Assembly: GCF_900091955.1 (NCBI RefSeq)
Contig: NZ_FMDF01000002.1
Span: 1 to 37,431, forward strand
Direction of reading: 5' to 3'
DNA: 37,431 nucleotides
Source of the DNA: Streptomyces sp. Ncost-T10-10d
GTDB lineage: Bacteria; Actinomycetota; Actinomycetes; Streptomycetales; Streptomycetaceae
Shown here: one piece after another, positions 16,829-24,928 of the stretch
How positions within the stretch are numbered: position 1 is the first letter of the stretch
How the letters are laid out: each line of letters begins with the position of its first letter
The notes under the pieces: model-generated
The model's database searches: none
Told to the model about the DNA's origin: nothing
Seen by the model: only the letters and a program-made list of their open reading frames with translations
Translations under genes and position numbers: made by a program

Positions 16829-17578
16829 GTGTCCGTGCCCGTCGTGCTGCGTGAGGCATGGTCCACCGTCGTACCGGACATGAACGACCGGCATGGACCG
16901 CTGCCGCCCATGATGCTCGCCCTGACCGTCGTCACCGGGCTGGTCGACGCCGTCAGTTACCTGGAACTCGGCCGCGTCTTCGTCGCGAACATGACCGGCA
17001 ATGTGGTCTTCTCCGGCTTCGCGATCGCCGGAGCCCCCGGATTCTCGTTCGCCGCCTCGCTCGTCGCGCTCGCCGCGTTCGCGATGGGGGCACTCCTCGG
17101 TGGCCTGATCGTGCACCGTGCCCTGACGCATCGCGGCCGGATGCTGTTGTACGCGCTCCTCGTCGAGACCGCCTGTGTCCTGGCCGCGCTCATCGTCACT
17201 CTGGCCTCCGGCCACCCGTTCCTGGGCGGGGTCCGCTTCGCGCTCATCACACTGCTCGGGATCGGGCTCGGTGCGCAGAACGCCGTCTCCAGGGCGCTGG
17301 CGGTCCCCGACCTCACCACCACCGTGCTGACCCTGACCATCACCGGCATCCTCTCCGACAGCCGCTTCGCCGGTGGGGGCGGCAGCAAGGCCGGACGGCG
17401 GGTGCTCTCGGCCGCCGCCATGATGACCGGGGCGTTCGCCGGAGCCGTGGCCGTACTGCACGGGCACCCGCGACTTCCCCTGCTGCTCGCCGTGGCGGTC
17501 CTGGTGGTCGTGACCGCGGCCGCGATCGTCCTGGCGCGGGCCGACGCCCCCTGGATCCGCCCGATCATCAGGAGGTGA
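16829..17578 (+). CDS. DUF1275 (YoaK-like) membrane protein
   Basis: About 249 aa with six or seven hydrophobic segments. The family-typical opening is ALTVVTGLVDAVSYLELGRVFVANMTGNVVFSGFA, and a later conserved stretch reads LGIGLGAQNAVSRALAVPDLTTTVLTLTITGI. DUF1275/YoaK proteins are widespread membrane proteins with no established activity. Starts are ambiguous: GTG 16829 has GGAG 7 nt upstream, GTG 16823 and GTG 16835 are close by, and ATG 16880 would give a shorter N-terminus. The end overlaps the convergent XRE-family regulator by 11 nt. Confidence 0.85.
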   Translation: MSVPVVLREAWSTVVPDMNDRHGPLPPMMLALTVVTGLVDAVSYLELGRVFVANMTGNVVFSGFAIAGAPGFSFAASLVALAAFAMGALLGGLIVHRALTHRGRMLLYALLVETACVLAALIVTLASGHPFLGGVRFALITLLGIGLGAQNAVSRALAVPDLTTTVLTLTITGILSDSRFAGGGGSKAGRRVLSAAAMMTGAFAGAVAVLHGHPRLPLLLAVAVLVVVTAAAIVLARADAPWIRPIIRR

Positions 17579-18431
17579 GGGACCGCAGATGGTCGGCGGT
17601 CGCCCGGTCGGCGGGCAGGAACGTCTCGATGGCCAGCTCGGCCACCGTCACATCCATCGGGGTATTGAACGTCGCGATGGAGGAGACGAACGAGAGCACC
17701 CGCCCGCCGTGCTCGATATGCAGGGGCAGCGCGAACGGCAGGGACGACGCGGGGCCCGCTCCCGCGTTCTCCCCGACAGGACTCCCGGCGCCCCGGCTGA
17801 TCCCCGCGGCTCCCGCCCCCTCCGCCCGGTCAGCACCTTCCGGTGCGGGATAGCCCGCGACCTCCTCGTACAGCTCACGCAGCTCCGCGGACCGGGCCAG
17901 GGCGATCTGACGCTCCATCTGCGCCAGCAGATCGGCACGCCACTCCTGAAGGTTGTGGATGCGTGGGGCCAGACCCTCCGGGTGGAGCGTGAGCCGCATG
18001 GCATTCAGCGGCGGGGCCAGCAGATGCCCGGCCACTCCCTCCAGCAGCATGGCGATGCCCCGATTGGCCGCCACCACGTTGTACATGCCGTCGACGACGA
18101 GCGCCGGGTAGGGGTCGTACCCCTGGAGCAGTCGCTCCATCCCCTCACGCAGCGCGCCCAGCGCCGGGTCGTCGAGCGCGGTTTGTGCGTAGCGGGGCGC
18201 GTAACCGGCCACCACCAGCAGGGCGTTGCGTTCCCTGACCGGGATGTCGAGATGCTCGGCCAGCCGCAGGATCATGTCCTCGCTGGGGCGGGAACGGCCC
18301 GTCTCGATGAAGGAAATGTGCCGGGCCGAGGAATCCGCACGGAGCGCCAGCTCCAGCTGGCTGATGCGACGCTGCTCCCGCCAGCTGCGCAGCAGCGGCC
18401 CTACCCCCGTGTCAAGCGCGACAGTTGTCAT
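17568..18431 (-). CDS. XRE-family regulator with MmyB-like ligand-binding domain
   Basis: A 287-aa transcription factor. An N-terminal Cro/CI-type helix-turn-helix (residues 10-70) reads LRSWREQRRISQLELALRADSSARHISFIETGRSRPS. A MmyB-like (PAS-type) domain follows with PALVVDGMYNVVAANRG and LHPEGLAPRIHNLQEW. Family members often control neighbouring oxidoreductases and may bind fatty acids. A Gly/Ala-rich insertion of about 30 residues (around 200-230) interrupts the second domain. The gene is divergent from the pterin carbinolamine dehydratase gene, 62 bp away, and converges with the DUF1275 gene. No target gene is obvious from context. Confidence 0.85.
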   Translation of the reverse strand: MTTVALDTGVGPLLRSWREQRRISQLELALRADSSARHISFIETGRSRPSEDMILRLAEHLDIPVRERNALLVVAGYAPRYAQTALDDPALGALREGMERLLQGYDPYPALVVDGMYNVVAANRGIAMLLEGVAGHLLAPPLNAMRLTLHPEGLAPRIHNLQEWRADLLAQMERQIALARSAELRELYEEVAGYPAPEGADRAEGAGAAGISRGAGSPVGENAGAGPASSLPFALPLHIEHGGRVLSFVSSIATFNTPMDVTVAELAIETFLPADRATADHLRSLTS

Positions 18432-18493
18432 ACGAAGACCGTAACGTCACCGGCACCGCCGACCGGCACCGATCGTTCGTAGGGAGTCGCAGC

Positions 18494-18823
18494 ATGCCCG
18501 CCGCACCATTGTCGCAGAAGGAGATCGAGGACCGTCTGGGTGACCTGCCCGGCTGGTCGCTGGAGGGAGACCGGATCACCTGCACCTACCGGCTCCACAC
18601 ACACTTCGCCGCTGTCGGGCTGACCGTGCATGTCGCCCAGATCCAGGACGAACTGAACCACCACTCCGATCTGACCCTTGGTTACAACACCGTCACCCTG
18701 TCCGTGAACACTCACGACGCGGGTGGTGTGGTCACCGAGAACGATCTGAACCTGGCCGCGCGGGTGGTGGCGATCGCCCCAGGGCACGGCGTGAGGCAGC
18801 CGGGCGGGCAGGCGCGCCACTGA
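18494..18823 (+). CDS. 4a-hydroxytetrahydrobiopterin dehydratase (pterin-4a-carbinolamine dehydratase)
   Basis: A 109-aa enzyme that dehydrates 4a-hydroxytetrahydropterin, recycling the pterin cofactor of aromatic amino-acid hydroxylases. The signature NHHSDLTLGYNTVTL carries the catalytic His56-His57 and Asp59. The N-terminal PGWSLEGDRITCTYRL is typical of the family, and the length matches. ATG 18494 has GGGAG upstream, whereas the open frame back to 18425 adds unrelated residues. No hydroxylase is next to it in this window, so its partner must be elsewhere. It is divergent from the XRE regulator, whose control of it is possible but unshown. Confidence 0.88.
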   Translation: MPAAPLSQKEIEDRLGDLPGWSLEGDRITCTYRLHTHFAAVGLTVHVAQIQDELNHHSDLTLGYNTVTLSVNTHDAGGVVTENDLNLAARVVAIAPGHGVRQPGGQARH

Positions 18824-18878
18824 ACACCGGGCCGGGGCCGGGGCGGGTGGGCGACGCGCAGCCGCGCGGGCCGCTCAT

Positions 18879-18993
18879 GCGCGATGACATGTCACATCGC
18901 AGAACCGGAACGGAGAGGCGCGACGTCATCTCGCGTCGCAGCGCCGAAACGGGATGCGCGATGACATGCCACATCGCGCGCGGAAACAGGGGC
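18879..18993. repeat. Three tandem 38-39-bp hairpin-forming repeats
   Basis: Three units begin at 18879, 18918 and 18956. Each starts GCGCGA and contains a 6-bp stem with an 8-nt loop: GCGATG...CATCGC at 18881-18900, GCGACG...CGTCGC at 18920-18939, and GCGATG...CATCGC at 18958-18977. The middle unit changes both arms together (A:T to G:C), so the pairing is kept. Each unit is followed by a GAAC/GAAACGG-type spacer. The array fills the gap between the dehydratase and the methyltransferase. I see no good evidence that it is coding. Confidence 0.7.
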
Positions 18994-19017
18994 GCGCGAG
19001 TCATGGGCCCGGCGGCC

Positions 19018-19036
19018 CACCGGCACTATGCCGGTG
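19018..19036. promoter_or_regulatory. Hairpin/operator-like palindrome upstream of the methyltransferase
   Basis: CACCGGCA-CTA-TGCCGGTG is a perfect 8-bp dyad with a 3-nt loop. Its right arm runs into the proposed -35 element at 19035-19040, so a bound protein there could block transcription. It could also terminate transcription from upstream. Confidence 0.4.
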
Positions 19037-19063
19037 TCCATGCGGTCGGGTGTGTCCTAGAGT
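19035..19063 (+). promoter_or_regulatory. Candidate leaderless promoter for the methyltransferase
   Basis: TGTCCA (19035-19040), a 17-bp spacer and TAGAGT (19058-19063) fit a vegetative promoter. The GTG start lies only 7 nt after the -10 box, so transcription would begin at or next to the start codon. No ribosome site is seen before the GTG, which fits a leaderless mRNA, common in Streptomyces. Confidence 0.45.
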
Positions 19064-19070
19064 CGGCCAG

Positions 19071-19826
19071 GTGCTGAACTACGACACTGCGGCAGCCCAC
19101 TACGACGCCACTCGCGGCGGCGTGCCCAGGGCCGAGGCCGCAGCCGCCGCAGTGCTCGGACTGATCCCGTCGTCCGCCCGTACCCTGGTGGACATCGGCT
19201 GCGGTACGGGACTGGTCACCGAGCGAATAGCCCTTGCCCGCCCCGGACTCGGCGTGTTCGGTACCGATGCCTCGTACGGCATGGCGCAGGTCGCTCGGCG
19301 GCGGATCGGCGCGATGGTGCTCGCCGACGCACGCCGACTGCCGCTGCCGGACGCGGCGGTGGACGCGGTCGGCGCCATCTGGCTGCTGCACCTGCTGCGT
19401 GGGGAGGGGGATGTGCGGGCGGTGGTGTCCGAGGCGGCGCGCGTGCTGCGGCCGGGCGGTGTGTTCGTCACCACCGTCGACAAGGACGCGGCCCACGACG
19501 TGGGCAGCGACATCGACGAGGCATTCGCCCCCTACCTCGACGCCGATCCGTCCGATTCCGCGGATCTGATCGTCGGGTACGGTTCGGAGGCCGGCCTCGA
19601 AGTGGTGGGGGAGGCCCACTTCCCGGGCCATGGCCAGGGCCAGAGCCCGCTGAGCGCGGCACAGAAGGTGCGCGAGGGCTATTTCGCCTCACGCCTCAAC
19701 CTGCCGGGGACGGCGCCCGAGCGGCTTGCGACCGCACTGACGTCCCTGCCCGAGCCCGACAGGCCGCGAGCCGATCCGCGGTACCGGCTGCTGGCGCTGC
19801 GCCTGAGAGATCGAGAGAGGCCTTAG
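19071..19826 (+). CDS. Class I SAM-dependent methyltransferase
   Basis: A 251-aa cytoplasmic methyltransferase of the UbiE/methyltransf_11 type. The N-terminal NYDTAAAHYDATRGGVPR is typical. SAM motif I is LVDIGCGTGLVT, an acidic residue in VFGTDAS serves as the second motif, and DARRLPLPDAAVDAVGAIWLLH and LRPGGVFVTTVDK give the post-motifs. The substrate is unknown. GTG 19071 is chosen because the conserved domain starts directly after it; the open frame extends upstream into the hairpin repeat region. It ends 4 nt inside the convergent NmrA-like gene. Confidence 0.82.
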   Translation: MLNYDTAAAHYDATRGGVPRAEAAAAAVLGLIPSSARTLVDIGCGTGLVTERIALARPGLGVFGTDASYGMAQVARRRIGAMVLADARRLPLPDAAVDAVGAIWLLHLLRGEGDVRAVVSEAARVLRPGGVFVTTVDKDAAHDVGSDIDEAFAPYLDADPSDSADLIVGYGSEAGLEVVGEAHFPGHGQGQSPLSAAQKVREGYFASRLNLPGTAPERLATALTSLPEPDRPRADPRYRLLALRLRDRERP

Positions 19827-20674
19827 CCCTTCCACGCACCCGACTGTGCCGCCGCGCGGGCGAACGCCCCGAAGTCCTTCGGATCGCGCCCCAGGACCTG
19901 CTTCACGCCCTCGGTCACCGTCGCGTTGTGCCCGTCGAGCAGCATCGTGAACAGGTCGGCCAGGAAACCGGCTTCGGGCCCCGGCACTCCGTACCCCTCC
20001 AGCATCTGCGCGTACTCTGCTCCGGACACCGGCAGATACCGCACCGAACGCCCCGTGGCAGACGCGATCTCCGACACCACCTCGTCGAACGTCAGCAGCC
20101 GCGGCCCGGTCAGCTCATGCACCGCACCCGCGTGACCGTCCTCGGTGAGCGCGGCCACCACCACATCCGCGAGATCGTCGATGTCCACGAACGGCTCCGC
20201 GGTCCCGCCCGCCGGGAACACCACCTCGCCGCCGAGTACCCCGTCCAGCATGGCGCCCTCGCTGAAGTTCTGTGCGAAGAACGCCGACCGTACGACGGTG
20301 AGCTCCGCCCCCGCAGCCGACCTGCGCAGGCTCTCCTCCGCCGCGACCGCCTGCGGCTCACCCCGCCCCGACAGCAGCACCAGCCGCCGCACCCCGTTCT
20401 CCGTCGCGATCCGCCCGAAGGCCGCCATCGCTTCCGGCGCACCGGGCGCCGCCAGATCCGGGTAGTACGTCACATACGCTGCGTCCGCACCCCGCAGAGC
20501 CGGTGCCCAACCCGACTCGTCCGCCCAGTCGAAACGGACCTCGCCACTGCGCGATCCGGCCCGCACCACCACTCCGCGAGCAGCCAGCCGCTCCACGACC
20601 CGGCGGCCCGTCTTCCCCGTGCCGCTCGTCACCAGTACCGTTTCCCGCTGCACGTTCTCCGTGTTCTGTGTCAT
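19823..20674 (-). CDS. NmrA-like NAD(P)-binding oxidoreductase
   Basis: A 283-aa atypical short-chain dehydrogenase fold. The N-terminal Rossmann loop is VLVTSGTGKTGRRVVERL, and GADAAYVTYYPDL, RRLVLLSGRG and VVRSAFFAQNFSEG follow. The pattern fits the NmrA/QOR2 group, which bind NAD(P)H and act as quinone reductases or redox sensors. The family's usual catalytic YxxxK is not evident. It is divergent from an AraC regulator 81 bp away, a common arrangement in which the regulator controls the oxidoreductase. ATG 20674 is a reasonable start because the Rossmann strand begins a dozen residues later. Confidence 0.85.
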   Translation of the reverse strand: MTQNTENVQRETVLVTSGTGKTGRRVVERLAARGVVVRAGSRSGEVRFDWADESGWAPALRGADAAYVTYYPDLAAPGAPEAMAAFGRIATENGVRRLVLLSGRGEPQAVAAEESLRRSAAGAELTVVRSAFFAQNFSEGAMLDGVLGGEVVFPAGGTAEPFVDIDDLADVVVAALTEDGHAGAVHELTGPRLLTFDEVVSEIASATGRSVRYLPVSGAEYAQMLEGYGVPGPEAGFLADLFTMLLDGHNATVTEGVKQVLGRDPKDFGAFARAAAQSGAWKG

Positions 20675-20755
20675 GGCTCAAGGCTCGCCCGGTGGCGCCG
20701 TCCACGACATCCCCGAACCGCTCAGCTCCATACGTGTACGTCTACGCTGGCGGTC

Positions 20756-21724
20756 ATGGATGCACTCGCCGGACTCCTGGACGGACCGAGGGCCAGGGGC
20801 GCCTTCCTGCTGCGGATGGTGATGGAGCCGCCGTGGTCCGTACGGATCGAGGACCGGGCGCCGCTCTGCCTGATGTCGATGACCGACGGAGAAGCCCGGA
20901 TCGTCCCGGCCGCGGGCGCCGACCCCGTGCTGCTGCGGCCCGGTGACATCGCCATCGCGCGCGGCCCGCATCCGTACACCGTCGCCGACACCACCGGCAC
21001 CGCGCCGCACGCCGTGATCGGACCCGGCGGCATCTGCACCACCCTGCACGGTGAGCCGCTCTCCGAGTCCATGCAGTTGGGGGTGCGCACCTGGGGCAAT
21101 GCGCCCGATGGCTCGGCGGCCATGCTCATCGGCACCTACCTGCTGGACGGCGAGATCAGCAGGCGGTTGCTCGACGCCCTGCCCCCGCTGCTCCGCCTGC
21201 CCTCCGGTGGGCGGGTCGGCCCCCTGCTGACGCTTCTCGACGAGGAGATCTCCAAGGACGAGCCCGGCCAGAGCGTGGTCCTGGACCGGCTTCTCGATCT
21301 GTTGCTGATCGCCGCGCTGCGAACCTGGTTCGCCCGGCCCGGAGCCGAGGCCCCGGCCTGGTACCGGGCCATGGGCGACCCTGTCGTCGGGCAGGCCCTG
21401 CGGCTGCTGCAAACAGACCCCGCCCACCCTTGGACGGTCGCCGCTCTGGCCGCCCGGATCGGGGTCTCCCGGGCCGGGCTCGCCCGACGCTTCACGGAGT
21501 TGGTGGGGGAGCCCCCGATGGCATATCTGACAGGCCGGCGCCTCGCCGTCGCCGCGGATCTGCTGCGGGAGACGGACGCCACGGTCGAGGCGGTGGCACG
21601 GAAGGTCGGGTACAGCCAGTCCTTCGCATTCAGTACCGCCTTCAAGCGCGTCCGAGGCGTCAGCCCCCAGGAATACCGGAGCAGCGGCTTGCTGAAGCGG
21701 CAAAGAACCTTGCCGGGGAGCTGA
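20756..21724 (+). CDS. AraC-family transcriptional regulator
   Basis: A 322-aa regulator. Residues about 1-190 form the cupin-like AraC_binding_6 type sensing domain (DALAGLLDGPRARGAFLLRMVMEPPWSVRI, VLLRPGDIAIARGPHPY). The two helix-turn-helix motifs follow (PWTVAALAARIGVSRAGLARRFTELVG and VEAVARKVGYSQSFAFSTAFKRVRGVSPQEYR). It is divergent from the NmrA-like gene and is the likely regulator of it. No strong ribosome site precedes ATG 20756; TACG words at 6-bp spacing (TACGTG, TACGTC, TACGCT) sit just upstream. The next gene begins at its stop codon (TGATG), so they are probably co-transcribed. Confidence 0.87.
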   Translation: MDALAGLLDGPRARGAFLLRMVMEPPWSVRIEDRAPLCLMSMTDGEARIVPAAGADPVLLRPGDIAIARGPHPYTVADTTGTAPHAVIGPGGICTTLHGEPLSESMQLGVRTWGNAPDGSAAMLIGTYLLDGEISRRLLDALPPLLRLPSGGRVGPLLTLLDEEISKDEPGQSVVLDRLLDLLLIAALRTWFARPGAEAPAWYRAMGDPVVGQALRLLQTDPAHPWTVAALAARIGVSRAGLARRFTELVGEPPMAYLTGRRLAVAADLLRETDATVEAVARKVGYSQSFAFSTAFKRVRGVSPQEYRSSGLLKRQRTLPGS

Positions 21725-21744
21725 TGTGTGATGAGGCTGTCCCC

Positions 21745-22698
21745 ATGAGCCAGCACACCGACCACGGTCACCAGCACGACACCACCGGCAGCCACCGGCA
21801 CGACACCACCCATGGTCGTCACCACGGCAGCACACCGGGACACCGGCACGACACCACCGACATCGACTGGGGCGTCATGGGCCCGCGGCTGGAGCAGAAC
21901 GCCGAGCTCAGCCGCCCGCAGTACGAGGCGGCGGCCCGGTGGATCGCCGGCCTGCCCACGGCCCCGGAGGTGCGCAGGATTCTCGACATCGGCAGCGGAC
22001 CCGGCGTGATCGCCTGCCTGCTCGCCGAGGTGTTTCCCGAGGCGGAGGTCGTCGCCGTCGACGGCACCCCGGCGCTTCTGGAACGCACCCGGGCCCGCGC
22101 GCAGCGGCTCGGTCTCGGTGACCGGGTCCGTACGCAGCAGGCCGACATCCCGGACGGCCTCGCCGAGCTGGGGGAGGCTGATCTGATCTGGGTGGGCAAC
22201 GCCCTGCATCACATGGGTGACCAGCGCGCAGTCCTCGCCGGGTTCGCCGCGCTGCTGCGCCCCGGTGGGACCGTCGCCCTGGTGGAGGGCGGTCTGCCGC
22301 CTCGTCAGCTCCCGCGTGACATCGGTATGGGGCGGCCGGGCCTGGAGGCCAGGCTCGACGCGATCACCGCGGACTGGTTCGAGGACATGCGGGCGTCACT
22401 GCCCGGCACCAAGCGGGAGACCGAGGACTGGAGCGCCCTGTTGTCCGCGGTGGGTCTGGACCCGCAGGGCACCCGCAGCTTCCTGCTGGACCTTCCGGCC
22501 CCGCTCTCCGAGCCGGCCCGGGACCAGGTCATCGACGAATTCGCCCGTCGGCGCGAGATGTTCGAAGAGTTCCTGACGGCCGACGACATCGCCGTACTGG
22601 ACCGGTTGCTCGACCCCGAGGACCCGGCCGGGCTGCGCCGCCGCCCCGATGTCTTCCTGCTCACGGTCCGTACGATGCACCTGGCCCGACGGGGGTGA
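21745..22698 (+). CDS. SAM-dependent methyltransferase with His-rich N-terminus
   Basis: A 317-aa class I methyltransferase. SAM motif I is ILDIGSGPGVIACLL, followed by VVAVDGTPALLERTRARAQ and the LIWVGNALHHMGDQ region typical of methyltransf_11/12. The first 40 residues hold 11 His in 8-residue repeats (HDTT three times), a possible metal-binding extension not typical for the family. ATG 21745 has GAGG 8 nt upstream; ATG 21724, overlapping the AraC stop, is an equally possible coupled start. Relatives are annotated only as methyltransferases and the substrate is unknown. The His-rich part comes from a 24-bp tandem repeat described separately. Confidence 0.85.
   Translation: MSQHTDHGHQHDTTGSHRHDTTHGRHHGSTPGHRHDTTDIDWGVMGPRLEQNAELSRPQYEAAARWIAGLPTAPEVRRILDIGSGPGVIACLLAEVFPEAEVVAVDGTPALLERTRARAQRLGLGDRVRTQQADIPDGLAELGEADLIWVGNALHHMGDQRAVLAGFAALLRPGGTVALVEGGLPPRQLPRDIGMGRPGLEARLDAITADWFEDMRASLPGTKRETEDWSALLSAVGLDPQGTRSFLLDLPAPLSEPARDQVIDEFARRREMFEEFLTADDIAVLDRLLDPEDPAGLRRRPDVFLLTVRTMHLARRG
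21769..21864 (+). repeat. 24-bp in-frame tandem repeat (about four units)
   Basis: The 18-mer CACCGGCACGACACCACC is identical at 21793-21810 and 21841-21858, and differs by one base at 21769-21786. Unit starts at 21769, 21793, 21817 and 21841 are 24 bp apart. They encode the octapeptides HQHDTTGS, HRHDTTHG, RHHGSTPG and HRHDTTDI; the third unit is the most diverged. Confidence 0.8.
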
Positions 22699-22780
22699 CC
22701 TGTGCTGACCTGCTAGGTTCCCGGGACACGGCGGACCGGGCAGACCGGTGCGCGGGGACCGGGGAAGGGGAGACGAACGC

Positions 22781-24346
22781 ATGGGCGTATCCCTGAACTG
22801 GCTGACCCGCCGCCACGAGCTCGGACTGACCGTGCTCGCGGGCCGCAGTGCACTCGACCGCGAAGTGGTGTGGGCGCACAGCATCGAACTGGCCGACCCC
22901 ACCCCTTGGCTCAGCGGCGGCGAACTGCTGCTCACCACCGGCCTGAGACTGCCGGGGACCCCCGCGGGGCAACGTGCCTACGTGGCACGACTGGCCGGTG
23001 CCGGCGTGGCCGCCGTCGCTTTCGGCACCGGCCTGTCCCATGCGCAGGTCCCGGCCGCCCTGGTCGAGGCAGCCGAGGTGGCCGGACTGCCGCTGCTCGA
23101 AATACCGCTGCCCACACCCTTCGTCGCGATCACCAAGGCCGTGATGGAACGTCTGGCGGAGCAGAGTTACGAGGGGATCGTGCACGCCTCCCGGATCCAG
23201 CTCCGGATGACCCGTGCCGCGCTGCGCGGCGCCGCCCAGGCGGTCGTGCGTGAACTCGCCGTCTCGACCGGTACCCAGGTGCTGTACATGGACGGGGCGG
23301 GCGCCGTGCGGGCGTCTCATCCGCCGGGCTGGGCAGGGCCGGAACCGGTCGTTCTGGCGGAGCTGCGTGTCCCTGGAGCGGGCGACAGGGCCGCGGCGGC
23401 AGTGAGCACCGGGCCGCAGGGGAGCGTCGCGGCACAGCAGGTACGTGTCGGGCCCCGGGCCCACGGCCGCCTCGTGCTCGTCACCGGCCGGGAGCTGACC
23501 GCCGTGGACCACCTCCTCCTCGGACATGCGGCGTCGCTCATCGCCCTCCACGAGGAGAAGCCGCTGCGCCTCATGGACGAACAGCACCACGTCAACGGCC
23601 TGTTCCTGCGCATGCTCCTGGACGGGACGGTGTCCGCGCCCACGGCTCGCGGCCATCTCACGGAGGCCGGGTTCCCCGTGCGGGACGGAATCAGCGTGCT
23701 CGTGCTGCGCGGTGGCAGCCCCCGGCGGGCGCTGGATGCGGCGGGCAGCGATCTCGCCGAGCGGGGTCTGCCCCGGTTCGGCACCGTTCGCGACGGGTTC
23801 GCGGTGCTGCTTCTGCCGGGCGACGGGTCGGTGCAGGCCCGTGCGCTCACCGACGGTGCGGCGGCCCGGCTGAGGCCCAGGCCCCATGCCGGGCTGAGCG
23901 ACACGCACGGTCTGGACACGGTGCCCCAGGCGCTGCGCGAGGCCGCCAACGCCGCCGCGGCGGCCGAGGCACGCAGCGGGCACGAACTCGTCCGTTTCGC
24001 GTCGCTGGCGGGTCAGATCCTGGTCACCGCGCCCGAGACCCGTGGTCTGCTGCGTGAGCTGTCCGCGGTTCGCATCGCTCCGCTCGCCGACTACGACCGG
24101 GAGCACGGCACGGATCTCATCGCATCGCTCCGTGCGTTCCTGGAGTATCACGGCCAGTGGGGTGCGGCCGCGACGTCCCTGGGAGTGCACCGGCATACGC
24201 TGCACAGCCGCGTCGACCGGATCCGCACCCTGCTGGACGTCGATCTCGATTCCGCCCACGTAAGGGCCGAGCTGCTGCTGGCGCTGTCGGCCTGGCCGGG
24301 AGAGAACGCCGATGCGGATGGGGCGGTCCGCACATCCCGGCCGTGA
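22781..24346 (+). CDS. PucR-family transcriptional regulator (second copy)
   Basis: A 521-aa regulator with the same architecture as the one at 2761. The N-terminal PucR domain includes VWAHSIELADPTPWLSGGELLLTTG, and the C-terminal HTH reads WGAAATSLGVHRHTLHSRVDRIRTLLDVDL. The central region is diverged. ATG 22781 follows GGGGAAGGGGAG. It lies upstream of a glutarate-type catabolic run (CoA-transferase, acyl-CoA dehydrogenase), with a class-III aminotransferase remnant on the opposite strand between them. A role as activator or repressor of that pathway, responding to an amino acid or its breakdown product, is a reasonable inference. Confidence 0.85.
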   Translation: MGVSLNWLTRRHELGLTVLAGRSALDREVVWAHSIELADPTPWLSGGELLLTTGLRLPGTPAGQRAYVARLAGAGVAAVAFGTGLSHAQVPAALVEAAEVAGLPLLEIPLPTPFVAITKAVMERLAEQSYEGIVHASRIQLRMTRAALRGAAQAVVRELAVSTGTQVLYMDGAGAVRASHPPGWAGPEPVVLAELRVPGAGDRAAAAVSTGPQGSVAAQQVRVGPRAHGRLVLVTGRELTAVDHLLLGHAASLIALHEEKPLRLMDEQHHVNGLFLRMLLDGTVSAPTARGHLTEAGFPVRDGISVLVLRGGSPRRALDAAGSDLAERGLPRFGTVRDGFAVLLLPGDGSVQARALTDGAAARLRPRPHAGLSDTHGLDTVPQALREAANAAAAAEARSGHELVRFASLAGQILVTAPETRGLLRELSAVRIAPLADYDREHGTDLIASLRAFLEYHGQWGAAATSLGVHRHTLHSRVDRIRTLLDVDLDSAHVRAELLLALSAWPGENADADGAVRTSRP

Positions 24347-24413
24347 GGATCAGCCACCGACGACACCGCGGCACCGCTCTCACCCACCAGTGGCGCACTC
24401 CTGCGCGATCACC

Positions 24414-24602
24414 TCACCCGGCAGCCCCGAACCCCCAGCGGTAGGGGTAGGTCATCGGGGCCCGGTACACCTCGGGTGCGAAGGGCCCGAAGCCCCGCTT
24501 GTACGGGCGGTTCTCGGTGGTCAGGGACATCGTCAGCAACGTACGCCCGTGAAATGCGTGGTCGAGGACGACGATGCCGGGCCGGCCGGTGGCCGCGCGG
24601 AC
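24414..24602 (-). pseudogene. Remnant of a class-III (GABA/5-aminovalerate-type) aminotransferase
   Basis: On the minus strand 62 codons read VRAATGRPGIVVLDHAFHGR, continue TLLTMSLT and TENRPYKRGFGPFAPEVYR, and end APMTYPYRWG before a stop. This closely matches the internal region of 4-aminobutyrate and related aminotransferases, where the pattern AxAATGRP..VVxFDxAYHGRT is followed by MPYKxGFGPFAPEIYRAP..YPYR. Homology is lost on both sides, and no start, PLP-lysine region or C-terminal domain can be found in the flanks. It is therefore a deleted gene fragment, not a frameshift. The surrounding 24347-24786 shows nothing else I can support. Confidence 0.8.
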
Positions 24603-24786
24603 GGGTCTCGACGGGGCGCATCGCCCATGGACGGATTGGAGTGCCCTGCGGCATCAGGGCGGGACATCTCGTCCACTGCGGGGACGTGTGCCGCGTGCCC
24701 AAGATGTGGCTTCGCGATCCCGGCCGTCACCGGCCAGGAACTCGGCAAGTCGCCTCGCGCAAGGACGCGTATCGAGAGGAAGGCAC

Positions 24787-24924
24787 ATGCAGCACACCCC
24801 AGCCACCGCCCGCGCGGCGGATCCCGCACCGGATCCCGCACCGGATCGGATCGATCCTGCGCGGCAGACACCGTTGCTGTGCCCACCACGACCACGGTGC
24901 ACATACGCGGCTCCCGGACGGTGA
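24787..24924 (+). CDS. Small 45-aa ORF upstream of the CoA-transferase (tentative)
   Basis: A 45-codon frame with a good ribosome site (GAGAGGAAGG) before ATG 24787, ending 4 nt before the CoA-transferase GTG. The product is rich in Pro, Ala, Arg and Asp with a repeated DPAPDPAP and two Cys. It has no recognisable domain or signal peptide. It could be a leader or coupling peptide for the next gene, whose own ribosome site is weak, or a random frame in degraded sequence next to the aminotransferase remnant. Confidence 0.25.
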   Translation: MQHTPATARAADPAPDPAPDRIDPARQTPLLCPPRPRCTYAAPGR

Positions 24925-24928
24925 TCCG

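Noticed and set aside
24603..24786. Extension of the aminotransferase remnant or another gene in this stretch
   Set aside because: Translating upstream of the remnant gives no aminotransferase-like sequence in the frames I read, and no start or ribosome site supports a gene.
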